NCBI RefSeq assembly: GCF_940670765.1
Contig: NZ_CALNVW010000050.1
Coordinates: 62,001 to 126,000 of the forward strand
Reading direction: 5' to 3'
DNA from: Streptomyces sp. A 4/2
GTDB lineage: Bacteria > Actinomycetota > Actinomycetes > Streptomycetales > Streptomycetaceae
Length of the DNA stretch: 64,000 nt
In this document: positions 52,529-59,902 of the stretch, piece by piece
How positions within the stretch are numbered: the first letter of the stretch is position 1
How the letters are laid out: each line of letters starts with the position of its first letter
Notes under the pieces: model-generated
The model's input: the letters and a program-made list of their open reading frames with translations, nothing else
Databases searched by the model: none
What the model was told of the DNA's origin: nothing
Position numbers and translations under genes: made by a program

Positions 52529-53671
52529 ATGACTCAGTACTTCCAGGATCCAGCACTCTGGGCTTTGATAGCTGGCACTCCTGTCGCCGCAACCGCGATC
52601 GTTCGCGGCAGAAAGTCGCTTTCCCAGATGCGACAGGAAAAGCAGGAACTCCGAACTCACTATGCCGCTCTGGAAGACCATTACGCGGAGTCCGTCGAGG
52701 AGGCGAAGGAGCGGGCCGAAGAAGCCACCAAGACCGCTCTGAAATCCGCCATGCGGACGCTCCAGGGCCTCGCGAGTGAGCAGCAGCTCGCCATTTCCAA
52801 GCTTCAGGGGAAATACGGCGAGTTGCAGATCCTGCAGGACCTGCTCGACATCGACCACATGAACTCGCAGTTCGCGCGACGGGCCCAGTCCATCGCCGTT
52901 CTCTGCGACGGCTGGCTCGGCCGCCAGCGTACGGATGCGTCGCTCTACGACGTGGTCCGCAGCGCCAAGGGCCGCATCCGGCACTTCACGCGTGTCGAGA
53001 TCCGGACCCAGAGCCATTTCGCGATCGTCAGCCGGGCCGTCGAGCCCGTCGCGCTCACACTCGCGGAACTGCTCGACAACGCCACGAGTTACTCGGCGCC
53101 GGAAACGATGATCGAGATCAACATCCGCCCGGTACCCAAGGGCGTCTGCATCATCGTCGACGATGCCGGTGTCGGTATGAACGAGGAAGAGAAGAGCCGT
53201 GCGGCCAAGCTTCTCTCCAGCGAACGTTCCCCCGGCGTCTCGGGGCTGGGCAACCCGCCGCAGTTCGGATTCACCGTGATCGGTGTGCTCGCCGCCCGGT
53301 ACGGATTCAGCGTGTCCGTGGACACCACCTCGCCGTACGGCGGTGTGCGTGCGGTCGTGCTGCTTCCCGATGAGCTCCTCACGGCCATGCCGGAGCCCGC
53401 CCCCCAGCCCGAGGCAAAGGAGATTCCCACCGTGGCCGCGTCTTCCCCGATGCCGCCCGAAGAGGATTCGGCGGCTCGCTCGACCACGTTCGGCGGCCTG
53501 CCGAAGCGCAGCCGAAGGGGTGCGATATCCATCGTGCCGACAGCCGACAGCGAGGAAACCCCGGTCCGCTCCACCGAGCAGATCGCATCCGTGATGGGGG
53601 CGTTCCAGCGAGGGACGCAATCCGGACGCCGTTCCACCAGTGCACGCAGCGAAGGGCATGAGACTCAGTGA
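52529..53671 (+). CDS. cvnA: Conservon CvnA: kinase-like ATP-binding protein
   Basis: The protein has 380 aa. A hydrophobic N-terminal segment (LWALIAGTPVAATAIV) is followed by a long charged coiled coil (about 28-105; EKQELRTHYAALEDHYAESVEEAKERAEEA). A HATPase domain follows with N-box ELLDNATSYSAPETMIEI, G1 VDDAGVGM and a later GLGNPPQFGFTVIGVLAARYG. A disordered Pro/Ser-rich tail ends the protein. CvnA proteins act as membrane scaffolds or sensors of a GPCR-like complex with CvnB-D; this one is short and lacks the large extracellular sensor of long CvnA. Its last codon overlaps the GTG of cvnB. Confidence 0.9.
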   Translation: MTQYFQDPALWALIAGTPVAATAIVRGRKSLSQMRQEKQELRTHYAALEDHYAESVEEAKERAEEATKTALKSAMRTLQGLASEQQLAISKLQGKYGELQILQDLLDIDHMNSQFARRAQSIAVLCDGWLGRQRTDASLYDVVRSAKGRIRHFTRVEIRTQSHFAIVSRAVEPVALTLAELLDNATSYSAPETMIEINIRPVPKGVCIIVDDAGVGMNEEEKSRAAKLLSSERSPGVSGLGNPPQFGFTVIGVLAARYGFSVSVDTTSPYGGVRAVVLLPDELLTAMPEPAPQPEAKEIPTVAASSPMPPEEDSAARSTTFGGLPKRSRRGAISIVPTADSEETPVRSTEQIASVMGAFQRGTQSGRRSTSARSEGHETQ

Positions 53672-54078
53672 ATTACGACCTTTCATGGATGCTTGACAGT
53701 GCCCTGGAAGTCCCCGAGGCGCGGCACGCGATTCTCGTCTCCGCGGACGGACTGCTCATGGCCCGCTCGAAGGACGTCGGCAAGGACCACGGCGACACCG
53801 TCGCCGCCGCGATGAGCGGCATGCAGTCCTTGAGCCGTACGGTGGCCGACTTCTGCGGCGGCCCCCCGAGCAACCGGCCGCAGTGGCGTCAGACGCTGGT
53901 CGAGTTCGAGCACGGCTGGGTCTTCCTGATCTCTGCCGGCGAAGGCGCCTACCTCGCCGTCTCGGCTTCCCCCGAGGTCGACATGGCGGAGATAACCTTC
54001 CGGATGCAGCAGCTCGTCGGCCAGCTCGGCAAGGCGCTCACCAGTCCCCCGCGCGAGATTGCCGACACCCGCGCATGA
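53668..54078 (+). CDS. cvnB: Conservon CvnB: roadblock/LC7 protein
   Basis: The protein has 136 aa. GTG start overlapping the cvnA stop (GTGA). The roadblock fold is evident: LDSALEVPEARHAILVSADGLLMARSKDV, then AAAMSGMQSLSRTVADFCGG, then WVFLISAGEGAYLAVSAS and MAEITFRMQQLVGQLGKAL. Roadblock proteins regulate Ras-like GTPases, here CvnD. The stop overlaps the cvnC ATG. Confidence 0.94.
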   Translation: MNYDLSWMLDSALEVPEARHAILVSADGLLMARSKDVGKDHGDTVAAAMSGMQSLSRTVADFCGGPPSNRPQWRQTLVEFEHGWVFLISAGEGAYLAVSASPEVDMAEITFRMQQLVGQLGKALTSPPREIADTRA

Positions 54079-54455
54079 CGACGCCAGTGGATCCGGAACA
54101 GGGACCGGAAGCCCCGCAATTAGTGCGGCCGTACGTCATCACCAACGGGCGCAGCCTGCTGGACGACCACGAGCTGTCCTTGATCACGCTGGTCACGGTG
54201 GCCGAGGACAGTCCCCGAAGCGATCACCTCGACCCGGAGAAGCGCCGTCTCGTCGAGCTGTGCTCGGGCGGCTATCTCGCGGTCGCCGAGATCGCCGGAC
54301 ACAGCCAGCTGCCCGTGGGAATCATCAGAATCCTGCTCGCCGACCTCACGGAGGCGGGATATCTCTACACACGCAAACCCATCCCACGTGCGGAGCGGGT
54401 CGAACGCCACATACTCGAGGAGGTGCTGAATGGCCTACAAGCCCGTTTCGGATGA
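54075..54455 (+). CDS. cvnC: Conservon CvnC: DUF742 protein
   Basis: The protein has 126 aa. ATG at 54075 overlaps the cvnB stop (ATGA). DUF742 signature: LVRPYVITNGRSLLDDHELSLITLV near the N-terminus and a winged-helix-like ELCSGGYLAVAEIAGHSQLPVGIIRILLADLTEAGYL, ending ILEEVLNGLQARFG. The exact role in the conservon complex is unknown. It overlaps cvnD by 26 bp. Confidence 0.93.
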   Translation: MTTPVDPEQGPEAPQLVRPYVITNGRSLLDDHELSLITLVTVAEDSPRSDHLDPEKRRLVELCSGGYLAVAEIAGHSQLPVGIIRILLADLTEAGYLYTRKPIPRAERVERHILEEVLNGLQARFG

Positions 54456-55020
54456 CGGTGTCTATCTGCGCGATTCAGTGCGGACCGCGGCGAAGATCCT
54501 TGTGGTCGGCCATTTCGCCGTGGGAAAGACAACGTTCATCGGGACCATGTCGGAGATCCCACCGCTGCGGACCGAAGAAGTAATGACGCGGGCCGGCGAG
54601 GAGATCGACGACCTCAAGGGCACGCGCGGTAAGACCACGACGACCGTGGCCATGGACTTCGGCCGCCTCACGCTCAGCGAGAACCTGGTCCTCTATCTCT
54701 TCGGGACACCCGGTCAGCAGCGCTTCGTCCAGGTGTGGGAAGACATGTCCCGGGGCGCGCTCGGGGCATTGGTGCTGGTCGACCCCGAGCGCCTGGAGGA
54801 GTCGTTCCCGGTGATGGACCTGGTCGAGCAGTACGGAATTCCGTACACCATCGCCGTCAACCGTTTCGACCTCAAGCCGAATCACGAGGATGCGGAGATC
54901 CGGGAGGCGCTCGACCTGCTGCCCGAGACCCCGCTCGTGAATTGTGATGCGCGCGATCAGCGCTCGTCGGCGAATGCCCTGATCGTTCTCGTCCGCTATC
55001 TTCAGTCGCGCCTTTCCTAG
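54430..55020 (+). CDS. cvnD: Conservon CvnD: Ras-like GTPase
   Basis: The protein has 196 aa. P-loop GHFAVGKTT, switch region TEEVMTRAG... GKTTTTVAMDFGR, G3 LFGTPGQQRF (the usual DxxG Asp is replaced) and G4 NRFD in TIAVNRFDLK. It is an MglA-like small GTPase that cycles with CvnA/B/C as a G-protein-like switch. It lies 9 bp upstream of the first P450 gene, so the whole set forms one operon. Confidence 0.94.
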   Translation: MAYKPVSDDGVYLRDSVRTAAKILVVGHFAVGKTTFIGTMSEIPPLRTEEVMTRAGEEIDDLKGTRGKTTTTVAMDFGRLTLSENLVLYLFGTPGQQRFVQVWEDMSRGALGALVLVDPERLEESFPVMDLVEQYGIPYTIAVNRFDLKPNHEDAEIREALDLLPETPLVNCDARDQRSSANALIVLVRYLQSRLS

Positions 55021-55029
55021 GAGTTCGGC

Positions 55030-56397
55030 ATGCAGTACCATTCGGAAGCTCAGGCACCGCCGCCTGGCTGCCCGGCACACAACAGCGGAAAAAGCGTCCC
55101 CTTGCACGGGTCCGAATTCGCTGCCGCTCCCGACGCCTTCTACGAGCACATGCGGGCGTACGGCACAGCCGCTCCGGTCGAGCTGTCCCCCGGTGTGGAG
55201 GCCTCGCTGGTCACGGACTACGCTTCGGCGCTCCATGTCCTGCAGAACCCCGACGTGTTCGCCCGGGACTCGCGTCGCTGGCGGGCCCTGAACGAGGGTC
55301 AGGTGCCGCTGGACAGCCCGGTCCTGCCGATGATGGCGTACCGGCCGAACTGTCTGTTCACCGACGGCACCGAGCACTTGAGGCTGCGTCAGGCGGTGAC
55401 GGACTCGCTGTCCCGGATCGACACGCACCGGGTGAGCCGGCACGTGGACCGCGTCGCGCGGTACCTCATCGCACAGTTCAGTACGCGTGGCCGGGCCGAT
55501 CTGATCGCCGAGTACGCCCAGTTGGTTCCGCTGCTGGTCTTCAACGACCTCTTCGGCTGCCCCGCGGAGATCGGCGACCGGCTGGTCTACGGGATCTCCT
55601 GCCTCTTCGACGGGGTGGACGTCGAGAAGGCCAACGAGATCCTGACGGAGTCCCTGTTCGAACTGGTCGCGCTGAAGCGTGCCCAGCCGGGTGAGGACAT
55701 CACCTCCTGGCTGATGCAGCACGAGGCGGGGCTGTCGGACGAGGAGATGATCCACCAGCTGGTCATGCTCATCGGGGCCGGCACCGAACCCACCCAGAAC
55801 ATCATCGCCAATGCGCTGCGGCTGCTGCTGTCCGACGACAAGTACTCCGGCGGTCACCACTCGGCGGGTCTGCTGGTCGAGGACGCCATCAACGACGTGC
55901 TCTGGAACGGACCGCCGATAGCCAACTACGCGGCGCACTACCCGCTGTACGACGTCGACCTCTCGGGAACCACCCTGCGGGCCGGCGAGCCCGTCCTGAT
56001 CAGCTTCGCGGCAGCGAACAGCGATCCGGCTCTCGCCATGAGCCGTCAGTCGCTCAGCAAGGGAGCCCATCTCGCCTGGGGCGCGGGCGTGCACGCCTGC
56101 CCGGCGAAGGACCCGGCGCTGCTGATCTCCGTGCTGGCGATCGAGAAGCTGCTCAACACCCTGCCGGACATCGATCTGGCCGTGCCCGCCGACAATCTCA
56201 CCTGGCGGCCGGGCCCGTTCCACCGGGCACTCAACACCCTGCCCGCCCGTTTTACCCCGGAACGGAAAGAAAGGGGTCTGTCCGCGTCTTACGCGCCGGG
56301 CAACCGGGCCCCTGGAATCGCTCCCGCCCAAAACCCCCCGAAGAAGCCGGAGAAGGGTAGCTGGTGGAGTGGATTCCTGAGCTGGCGCAAGGTGTGA
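55030..56397 (+). CDS. Cytochrome P450 lacking the ExxR motif (CYP157-like)
   Basis: The protein has 455 aa. RBS AGGAG 9 bp before the ATG. Heme loop LAWGAGVHACPAKDPA with ligand Cys357; I-helix oxygen-activation motif GAGTEPT (249-255). The K-helix, where P450s carry ExxR, reads AINDVLWNGPP. By alignment with AIDEVLRYDPP of the next gene, Glu is Asp289 and Arg is Trp292. CYP157 enzymes of Streptomyces conservons are the known example of ExxR-less P450s, so this fits that family. A long Pro/Lys-rich C-terminal tail ending SWWSGFLSWRKV is unusual and may touch the membrane or the conservon complex. The substrate is unknown. Confidence 0.9.
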   Translation: MQYHSEAQAPPPGCPAHNSGKSVPLHGSEFAAAPDAFYEHMRAYGTAAPVELSPGVEASLVTDYASALHVLQNPDVFARDSRRWRALNEGQVPLDSPVLPMMAYRPNCLFTDGTEHLRLRQAVTDSLSRIDTHRVSRHVDRVARYLIAQFSTRGRADLIAEYAQLVPLLVFNDLFGCPAEIGDRLVYGISCLFDGVDVEKANEILTESLFELVALKRAQPGEDITSWLMQHEAGLSDEEMIHQLVMLIGAGTEPTQNIIANALRLLLSDDKYSGGHHSAGLLVEDAINDVLWNGPPIANYAAHYPLYDVDLSGTTLRAGEPVLISFAAANSDPALAMSRQSLSKGAHLAWGAGVHACPAKDPALLISVLAIEKLLNTLPDIDLAVPADNLTWRPGPFHRALNTLPARFTPERKERGLSASYAPGNRAPGIAPAQNPPKKPEKGSWWSGFLSWRKV

Positions 56398-56499
56398 CAT
56401 CCACAACACCTTCAGTGACTTTACCGTCGCATGAACGTTCAAGCGTACGGGTAGACAGGGTTGGCAAATCTTATGTGTCTCTTGAAACAAGGAGTCGCT

Positions 56500-57753
56500 G
56501 TGGAGCTTTCTCTGGCTACCCCGCCTGTTGACAGGCGCGCTGTTGTTTCCCTGTTCTCGCGTATCCGAACTTCAGCAGGACAGGCGAATCCGTTCCCTTT
56601 TTACACAGACCTCAGGGCGATGGGTGATGTCTTCCCAGCCCCCTGGGGCGGCTATCTCGTCACCCCTTACCACCTGTGTGACCAGGTACTGAGGGACAGG
56701 TCCTGGACCGTTCCGGGCAGCGAGTGGCGGACTCGGCAGGAGGACGCCACTCGCTGGAGCGCGCCCGCTTCTCTTCAAATGGGCGACACGCTCCCCATGC
56801 TTAATCCGCCCGATCACACGCGAATGCGGCGGTCTATGGGAAATATGTTCGACCGAAAATCCCTGGAGATCATGCGGGAATCGGTCGACCGAATAACCGA
56901 GCGATTGCTCGATCAACTCACTGATGAATTGAAGGACGGTGACGCAGATTTCTGCGCGCTTGTCAGTGAGGAATTGCCGGTCATGGTGATAGGGGAATGG
57001 CTCGGCCTGCCGCCGACCGATTTCCCTCTTATGCGTTCGCTCACGCACGACCAGGTATTCACCCAGGAATTGTTCCCGTCCCGGAGTCAGCTCGCGCTCT
57101 CCGATGCCGCGACCAGCCGTTTGCGGGAGTATTTCACCGCCCTGGTCCAGGAACGCCGCAAGAACCCCGGGGACGATCCCGTCTCGACCTGGATCCGCAC
57201 CTGGGACGAGCTGGAACCCGACCGCGCAGCCGCCGACGAGGCCGTCTACTCCCTCGCGCTCTTCGTGGTCCTGGCAGGTCTGGAAACCACCTCCCACCTG
57301 CTCTCCACCATGGTCTGGCTGCTCCTTGAGCACCCCCGCCAGCTGGACTGGCTGCGCACGCACCCCCAGCACCTGCCCGGCGCGATCGACGAAGTGCTGC
57401 GCTACGACCCGCCGATCCACATGATCAGCCGGATCGCCCCCGAGGACACCTATCTCGGCGATGTACTCATTCGCAAGGACGAGATGGTGCAGCTGATGGT
57501 GGGCACCGCCCACCATGATCCGGAAAAGCACGATGCCCCTGATCTGTTCAACATCCACCGCAAGGCGTCGCACCTCAGCTTCGGCGGCGGAATTCACTAC
57601 TGCATGGGTGCGCCACTCGCCCGGCTCGAAGCCACCTCGTTGCTGACCGGACTGCTGAATCGGCTTCCGGATCTTCAGGTCAGCGGCACCCCCGTCTGGT
57701 CGCCGCGCGTCGCTTTCCGCCGACTCAGCGAACTGCGGGTCGTCCGTTCATGA
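56500..57753 (+). CDS. Cytochrome P450 (CYP154-like), conservon partner
   Basis: The protein has 417 aa from the GTG at 56500, chosen for AAGGAG at 5-nt spacing; the frame opens 13 codons earlier at a TTG without a site. Complete P450 motifs: I-helix AGLETT (259-264), ExxR as EVLR (298-301) and heme loop LSFGGGIHYCMGAPLAR (Cys368). Tandem CYP157-CYP154 pairs are typical of Streptomyces conservons. Bases about 56800-57130 use noticeably more A/T-ending codons (ATA, GAA, AAA, TTG) than neighbouring genes, which may mark a distinct history. Redox partners are not encoded here. Confidence 0.92.
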   Translation: MELSLATPPVDRRAVVSLFSRIRTSAGQANPFPFYTDLRAMGDVFPAPWGGYLVTPYHLCDQVLRDRSWTVPGSEWRTRQEDATRWSAPASLQMGDTLPMLNPPDHTRMRRSMGNMFDRKSLEIMRESVDRITERLLDQLTDELKDGDADFCALVSEELPVMVIGEWLGLPPTDFPLMRSLTHDQVFTQELFPSRSQLALSDAATSRLREYFTALVQERRKNPGDDPVSTWIRTWDELEPDRAAADEAVYSLALFVVLAGLETTSHLLSTMVWLLLEHPRQLDWLRTHPQHLPGAIDEVLRYDPPIHMISRIAPEDTYLGDVLIRKDEMVQLMVGTAHHDPEKHDAPDLFNIHRKASHLSFGGGIHYCMGAPLARLEATSLLTGLLNRLPDLQVSGTPVWSPRVAFRRLSELRVVRS

Positions 57754-57866
57754 CGTCGTAGGACCCCTCTTCCCCCCACAGGACTTGGAATGCCTCGTCG
57801 CGCCCACCGGCCGCGCATATGCCATGGGCCAATGAATCCAGTGAACAAGGAAAAGAAACCAGCATC

Positions 57867-58616
57867 GTGGAAGACTTCAAGACCCTGCGTGTCACGCACG
57901 AGGGCCCCGTACTGAATGTGGAGCTGAGCAGCCCCGAGACGGGCAACGCGATCTCCGGACTCGTCCTCGACGAACTCCTCGCCGTACTCGACGCGTTGCA
58001 CGACGACCCGAGCATCCGGGTTCTGGTCCTCTCCGGTGCCGGGGACGACTTCTGCCTGGGCGGCGAACGCAAGGAATTCGCGACGCTGCTCGCCACTGAT
58101 CCCGGCGGGGCGGGTCTGCACGCCCTCGGCAACAAGGCCCGCCGGGTCTGCGACGCTCTCGCGACGGCCAACGCCGTGACCATCGCCCGGCTGCACGGCG
58201 GGGTGATCGGTGCCGGCATCGGGCTCGCGGTCTTCTGCGACCTGCGGGTGGGGGCGGACAGCTGCCGGTTCCGGATGCCCGAGCTGGCGCTCGGAGTGCC
58301 GCCGGCCTGGGGTGGCGTCCTGCCGCGGCTGCTGAGCGAGGCGGGCGCGGCCCGGGTCCGGGAACTGATCCTGACCGCGGACAACTTCGACGCCGCGAAG
58401 GCGGTCGAGCTGTCCATCCTCCACAAGGCGGTCCCCGAGAGCGAGCTGGACGCCACCGTCACCCGGTGGATCAAACCGCTGGTCCGCCGCTCCCCCGCAG
58501 CCCTGCGCAGCGCGAAGGTCATGCTCAACGCGTACGCGGGTGCCAGCAGGCTGGCCGACGCCTCGTTCTTCGACGCGGAGCTGCTGACGTCGTCGGTGGC
58601 CGCGCGGCTCCGCTGA
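57867..58616 (+). CDS. Enoyl-CoA hydratase/isomerase family protein
   Basis: The protein has 249 aa from the GTG at 57867 (an ATG at 57819 is possible; neither ribosome binding site is strong). Crotonase fold: VLNVELSSPETGNAISGLVLDELLAVLDAL, oxyanion segments VLSGAGDDFCLGGERKEF and LHGGVIGAGIGLAVFCDLRVGA, then MPELALGVPPAWGGVLPRLL. In the second active-site position Glu is retained in PELALG, while the first (usually GGG.E) reads GAGIGL, so hydratase activity is uncertain. It may act downstream of the P450s or in the aromatic-acid route beyond it. It is convergent with the hydrolase gene. Confidence 0.86.
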   Translation: MEDFKTLRVTHEGPVLNVELSSPETGNAISGLVLDELLAVLDALHDDPSIRVLVLSGAGDDFCLGGERKEFATLLATDPGGAGLHALGNKARRVCDALATANAVTIARLHGGVIGAGIGLAVFCDLRVGADSCRFRMPELALGVPPAWGGVLPRLLSEAGAARVRELILTADNFDAAKAVELSILHKAVPESELDATVTRWIKPLVRRSPAALRSAKVMLNAYAGASRLADASFFDAELLTSSVAARLR

Positions 58617-58624
58617 GCCACGGG

Positions 58625-58666
58625 CCGGGCGCCCGACCGTGCCGGGGTGTACGGCCGGGCGCCTGG
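58625..58666. terminator. Bidirectional hairpin between the hydratase and hydrolase genes
   Basis: CCGGGCGCC and GGCGCCTGG pair over 9 bp with one wobble and a 24-nt loop between convergent genes. Weaker than the other terminators in the window. Confidence 0.5.
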
Positions 58667-58668
58667 TG

Positions 58669-59502
58669 TCAACCGGTGGTGGCGATGAATTCCCGCAGAG
58701 CGGCGGTCAGTTGCTCCGGCTGGTCCTCGGCGATCAGCGTGCAGCTGTCCTCGATCTCCAGCAGCCTTCCCTGCGGCAGCAGTTCGGCGAGCCGTCGCCC
58801 GTGGGCCCGGGGCATCATCCGGTCCTCGGCCGCCCAGACGACCAGGGCGGGCTTGTCGAACGTCCGCAGCCCCTCGGCGGCTTCGAGCAGTTCCGTCTTC
58901 CGCACGCCCAGGTTGTAGCGCCGGAAGTCCGCGCGGATGGCCTTGTCGGTGAGCAGCGGGCGGAGCCAGCCGTCCACGATCTCGTCGGGGACGGGCCGTT
59001 TGGTGAGTGCTCCGAGGCCGACGGGGAGTCGGCGCATCGGCTTGACCGCGAGCGTACGGGCGAGGAGGGAAATACCTCCCGGCACCCGGCAGGCCCACCC
59101 GATCAGCTTGCCCGGGACGCCCGGCGGGTAGTTGTCGAAGGCTTCGCAGGAGGTCAGGACCAGCCGGGCGAGCCGTTCGGGGTGTCGCGCGGCGACGCTC
59201 TGGGCCCGGCCGCAGTCGTTCTCCACCAGGGTCACGTCCCGCAGGTCCAGCCGGTCGAGGAACTCCACGACGAGTTCGGCCACCGAGTCGGGGGTGAGCG
59301 GGACGTCGGGGCGCATCGGGATGCGGTGGGAGCCGTACGGCAGGGTCGGCGCGAGCACCCGGTGGCCGGGGCGCAGGCCGGCGATCACCTTGCGCCAGAC
59401 GGTGGAGTCGTGGACGAGTCCGTGGAGCAGGACGACGACGGGTCCGGGGCCGCCGGTGTCCTCGTAGCTGACGGTGCCTGCGGTGAGCTCGATATCGGGC
59501 AT
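58669..59502 (-). CDS. Alpha/beta hydrolase with Asp nucleophile and no visible catalytic His
   Basis: The protein has 277 aa. Oxyanion motif LLHGLVHDSTVW. The nucleophile elbow reads VENDCGRAQ, placing Asp96 where serine hydrolases have Ser; haloalkane dehalogenases and epoxide hydrolases use Asp here. A second acid lies in VVWAAEDRMMP. Where the triad His is expected (IEDS-x-H), the sequence is IEDSCTLIAEDQPE with Cys/Thr. It is therefore either a dehalogenase-fold protein with altered chemistry or a non-hydrolytic member. It lies 1 bp after ridA at the end of the four-gene aromatic-acid operon, so it may act on a CoA ester or ring-opened product. Confidence 0.85.
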   Translation of the reverse strand: MPDIELTAGTVSYEDTGGPGPVVVLLHGLVHDSTVWRKVIAGLRPGHRVLAPTLPYGSHRIPMRPDVPLTPDSVAELVVEFLDRLDLRDVTLVENDCGRAQSVAARHPERLARLVLTSCEAFDNYPPGVPGKLIGWACRVPGGISLLARTLAVKPMRRLPVGLGALTKRPVPDEIVDGWLRPLLTDKAIRADFRRYNLGVRKTELLEAAEGLRTFDKPALVVWAAEDRMMPRAHGRRLAELLPQGRLLEIEDSCTLIAEDQPEQLTAALREFIATTG

Positions 59503-59503
59503 G

Positions 59504-59902
59504 TCAGGACAGTACGGCGACGCCGTCGATCTCCACCACCGTGTGCTCGTCCCAGAGGCGGGTGGCGCCGATCACCGCCATGGCCGGGTAGTCGCGTCCG
59601 GCCAACTCGCGCCAGATGCGGCCCAGTTCGGCGGAGTGGGTCCGGTAGTCGGCGATGTCGGTGGCGTACACGGTGACCCGCGCCAGGTCCGCGGGGGCGC
59701 CGCCGGCCGCGTGCAGGGCGGTGAGGAGATTCGACAGGGCCAGCCGGAACTGGGCCGGGAGGGTGGCACCGGTGACCTTGCCGTCGCCGTCCAGCGCGGT
59801 CTGTCCCGCCAGGAAGACCAGCCGGGTCCCGGTGGCGGCGACGGCGTGCGAGAAGCCGGTGGGCGGCGAGAGCTGCGGCGGGTTGACGCGGTCGAGACTC
59901 AT
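59504..59902 (-). CDS. RidA/YjgF family protein
   Basis: The protein has 132 aa. Family landmarks: FSHAVAATGTRLVFLAGQTALDGDGKV, LPAQFRLALSNLLTALHAAGGAPADLARVTVYATDIADY and YPAMAVIGATRLWDEHTVVEIDGVAVL, with the RidA Glu in VEIDG. The usual catalytic Arg before the second Gly-rich strand is replaced here (VIGATRLW carries an Arg later). RidA proteins hydrolyse reactive enamines/imines. In an aminobenzoyl-CoA pathway such intermediates are expected. ATG overlaps the stop of the acyl-CoA dehydrogenase gene. Confidence 0.9.
   Translation of the reverse strand: MSLDRVNPPQLSPPTGFSHAVAATGTRLVFLAGQTALDGDGKVTGATLPAQFRLALSNLLTALHAAGGAPADLARVTVYATDIADYRTHSAELGRIWRELAGRDYPAMAVIGATRLWDEHTVVEIDGVAVLS

Noticed and set aside
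52340..53686. 448-codon minus-strand frame opposite cvnA
   Set aside because: Antisense shadow of cvnA, which has HATPase motifs and the conserved cvn gene order.
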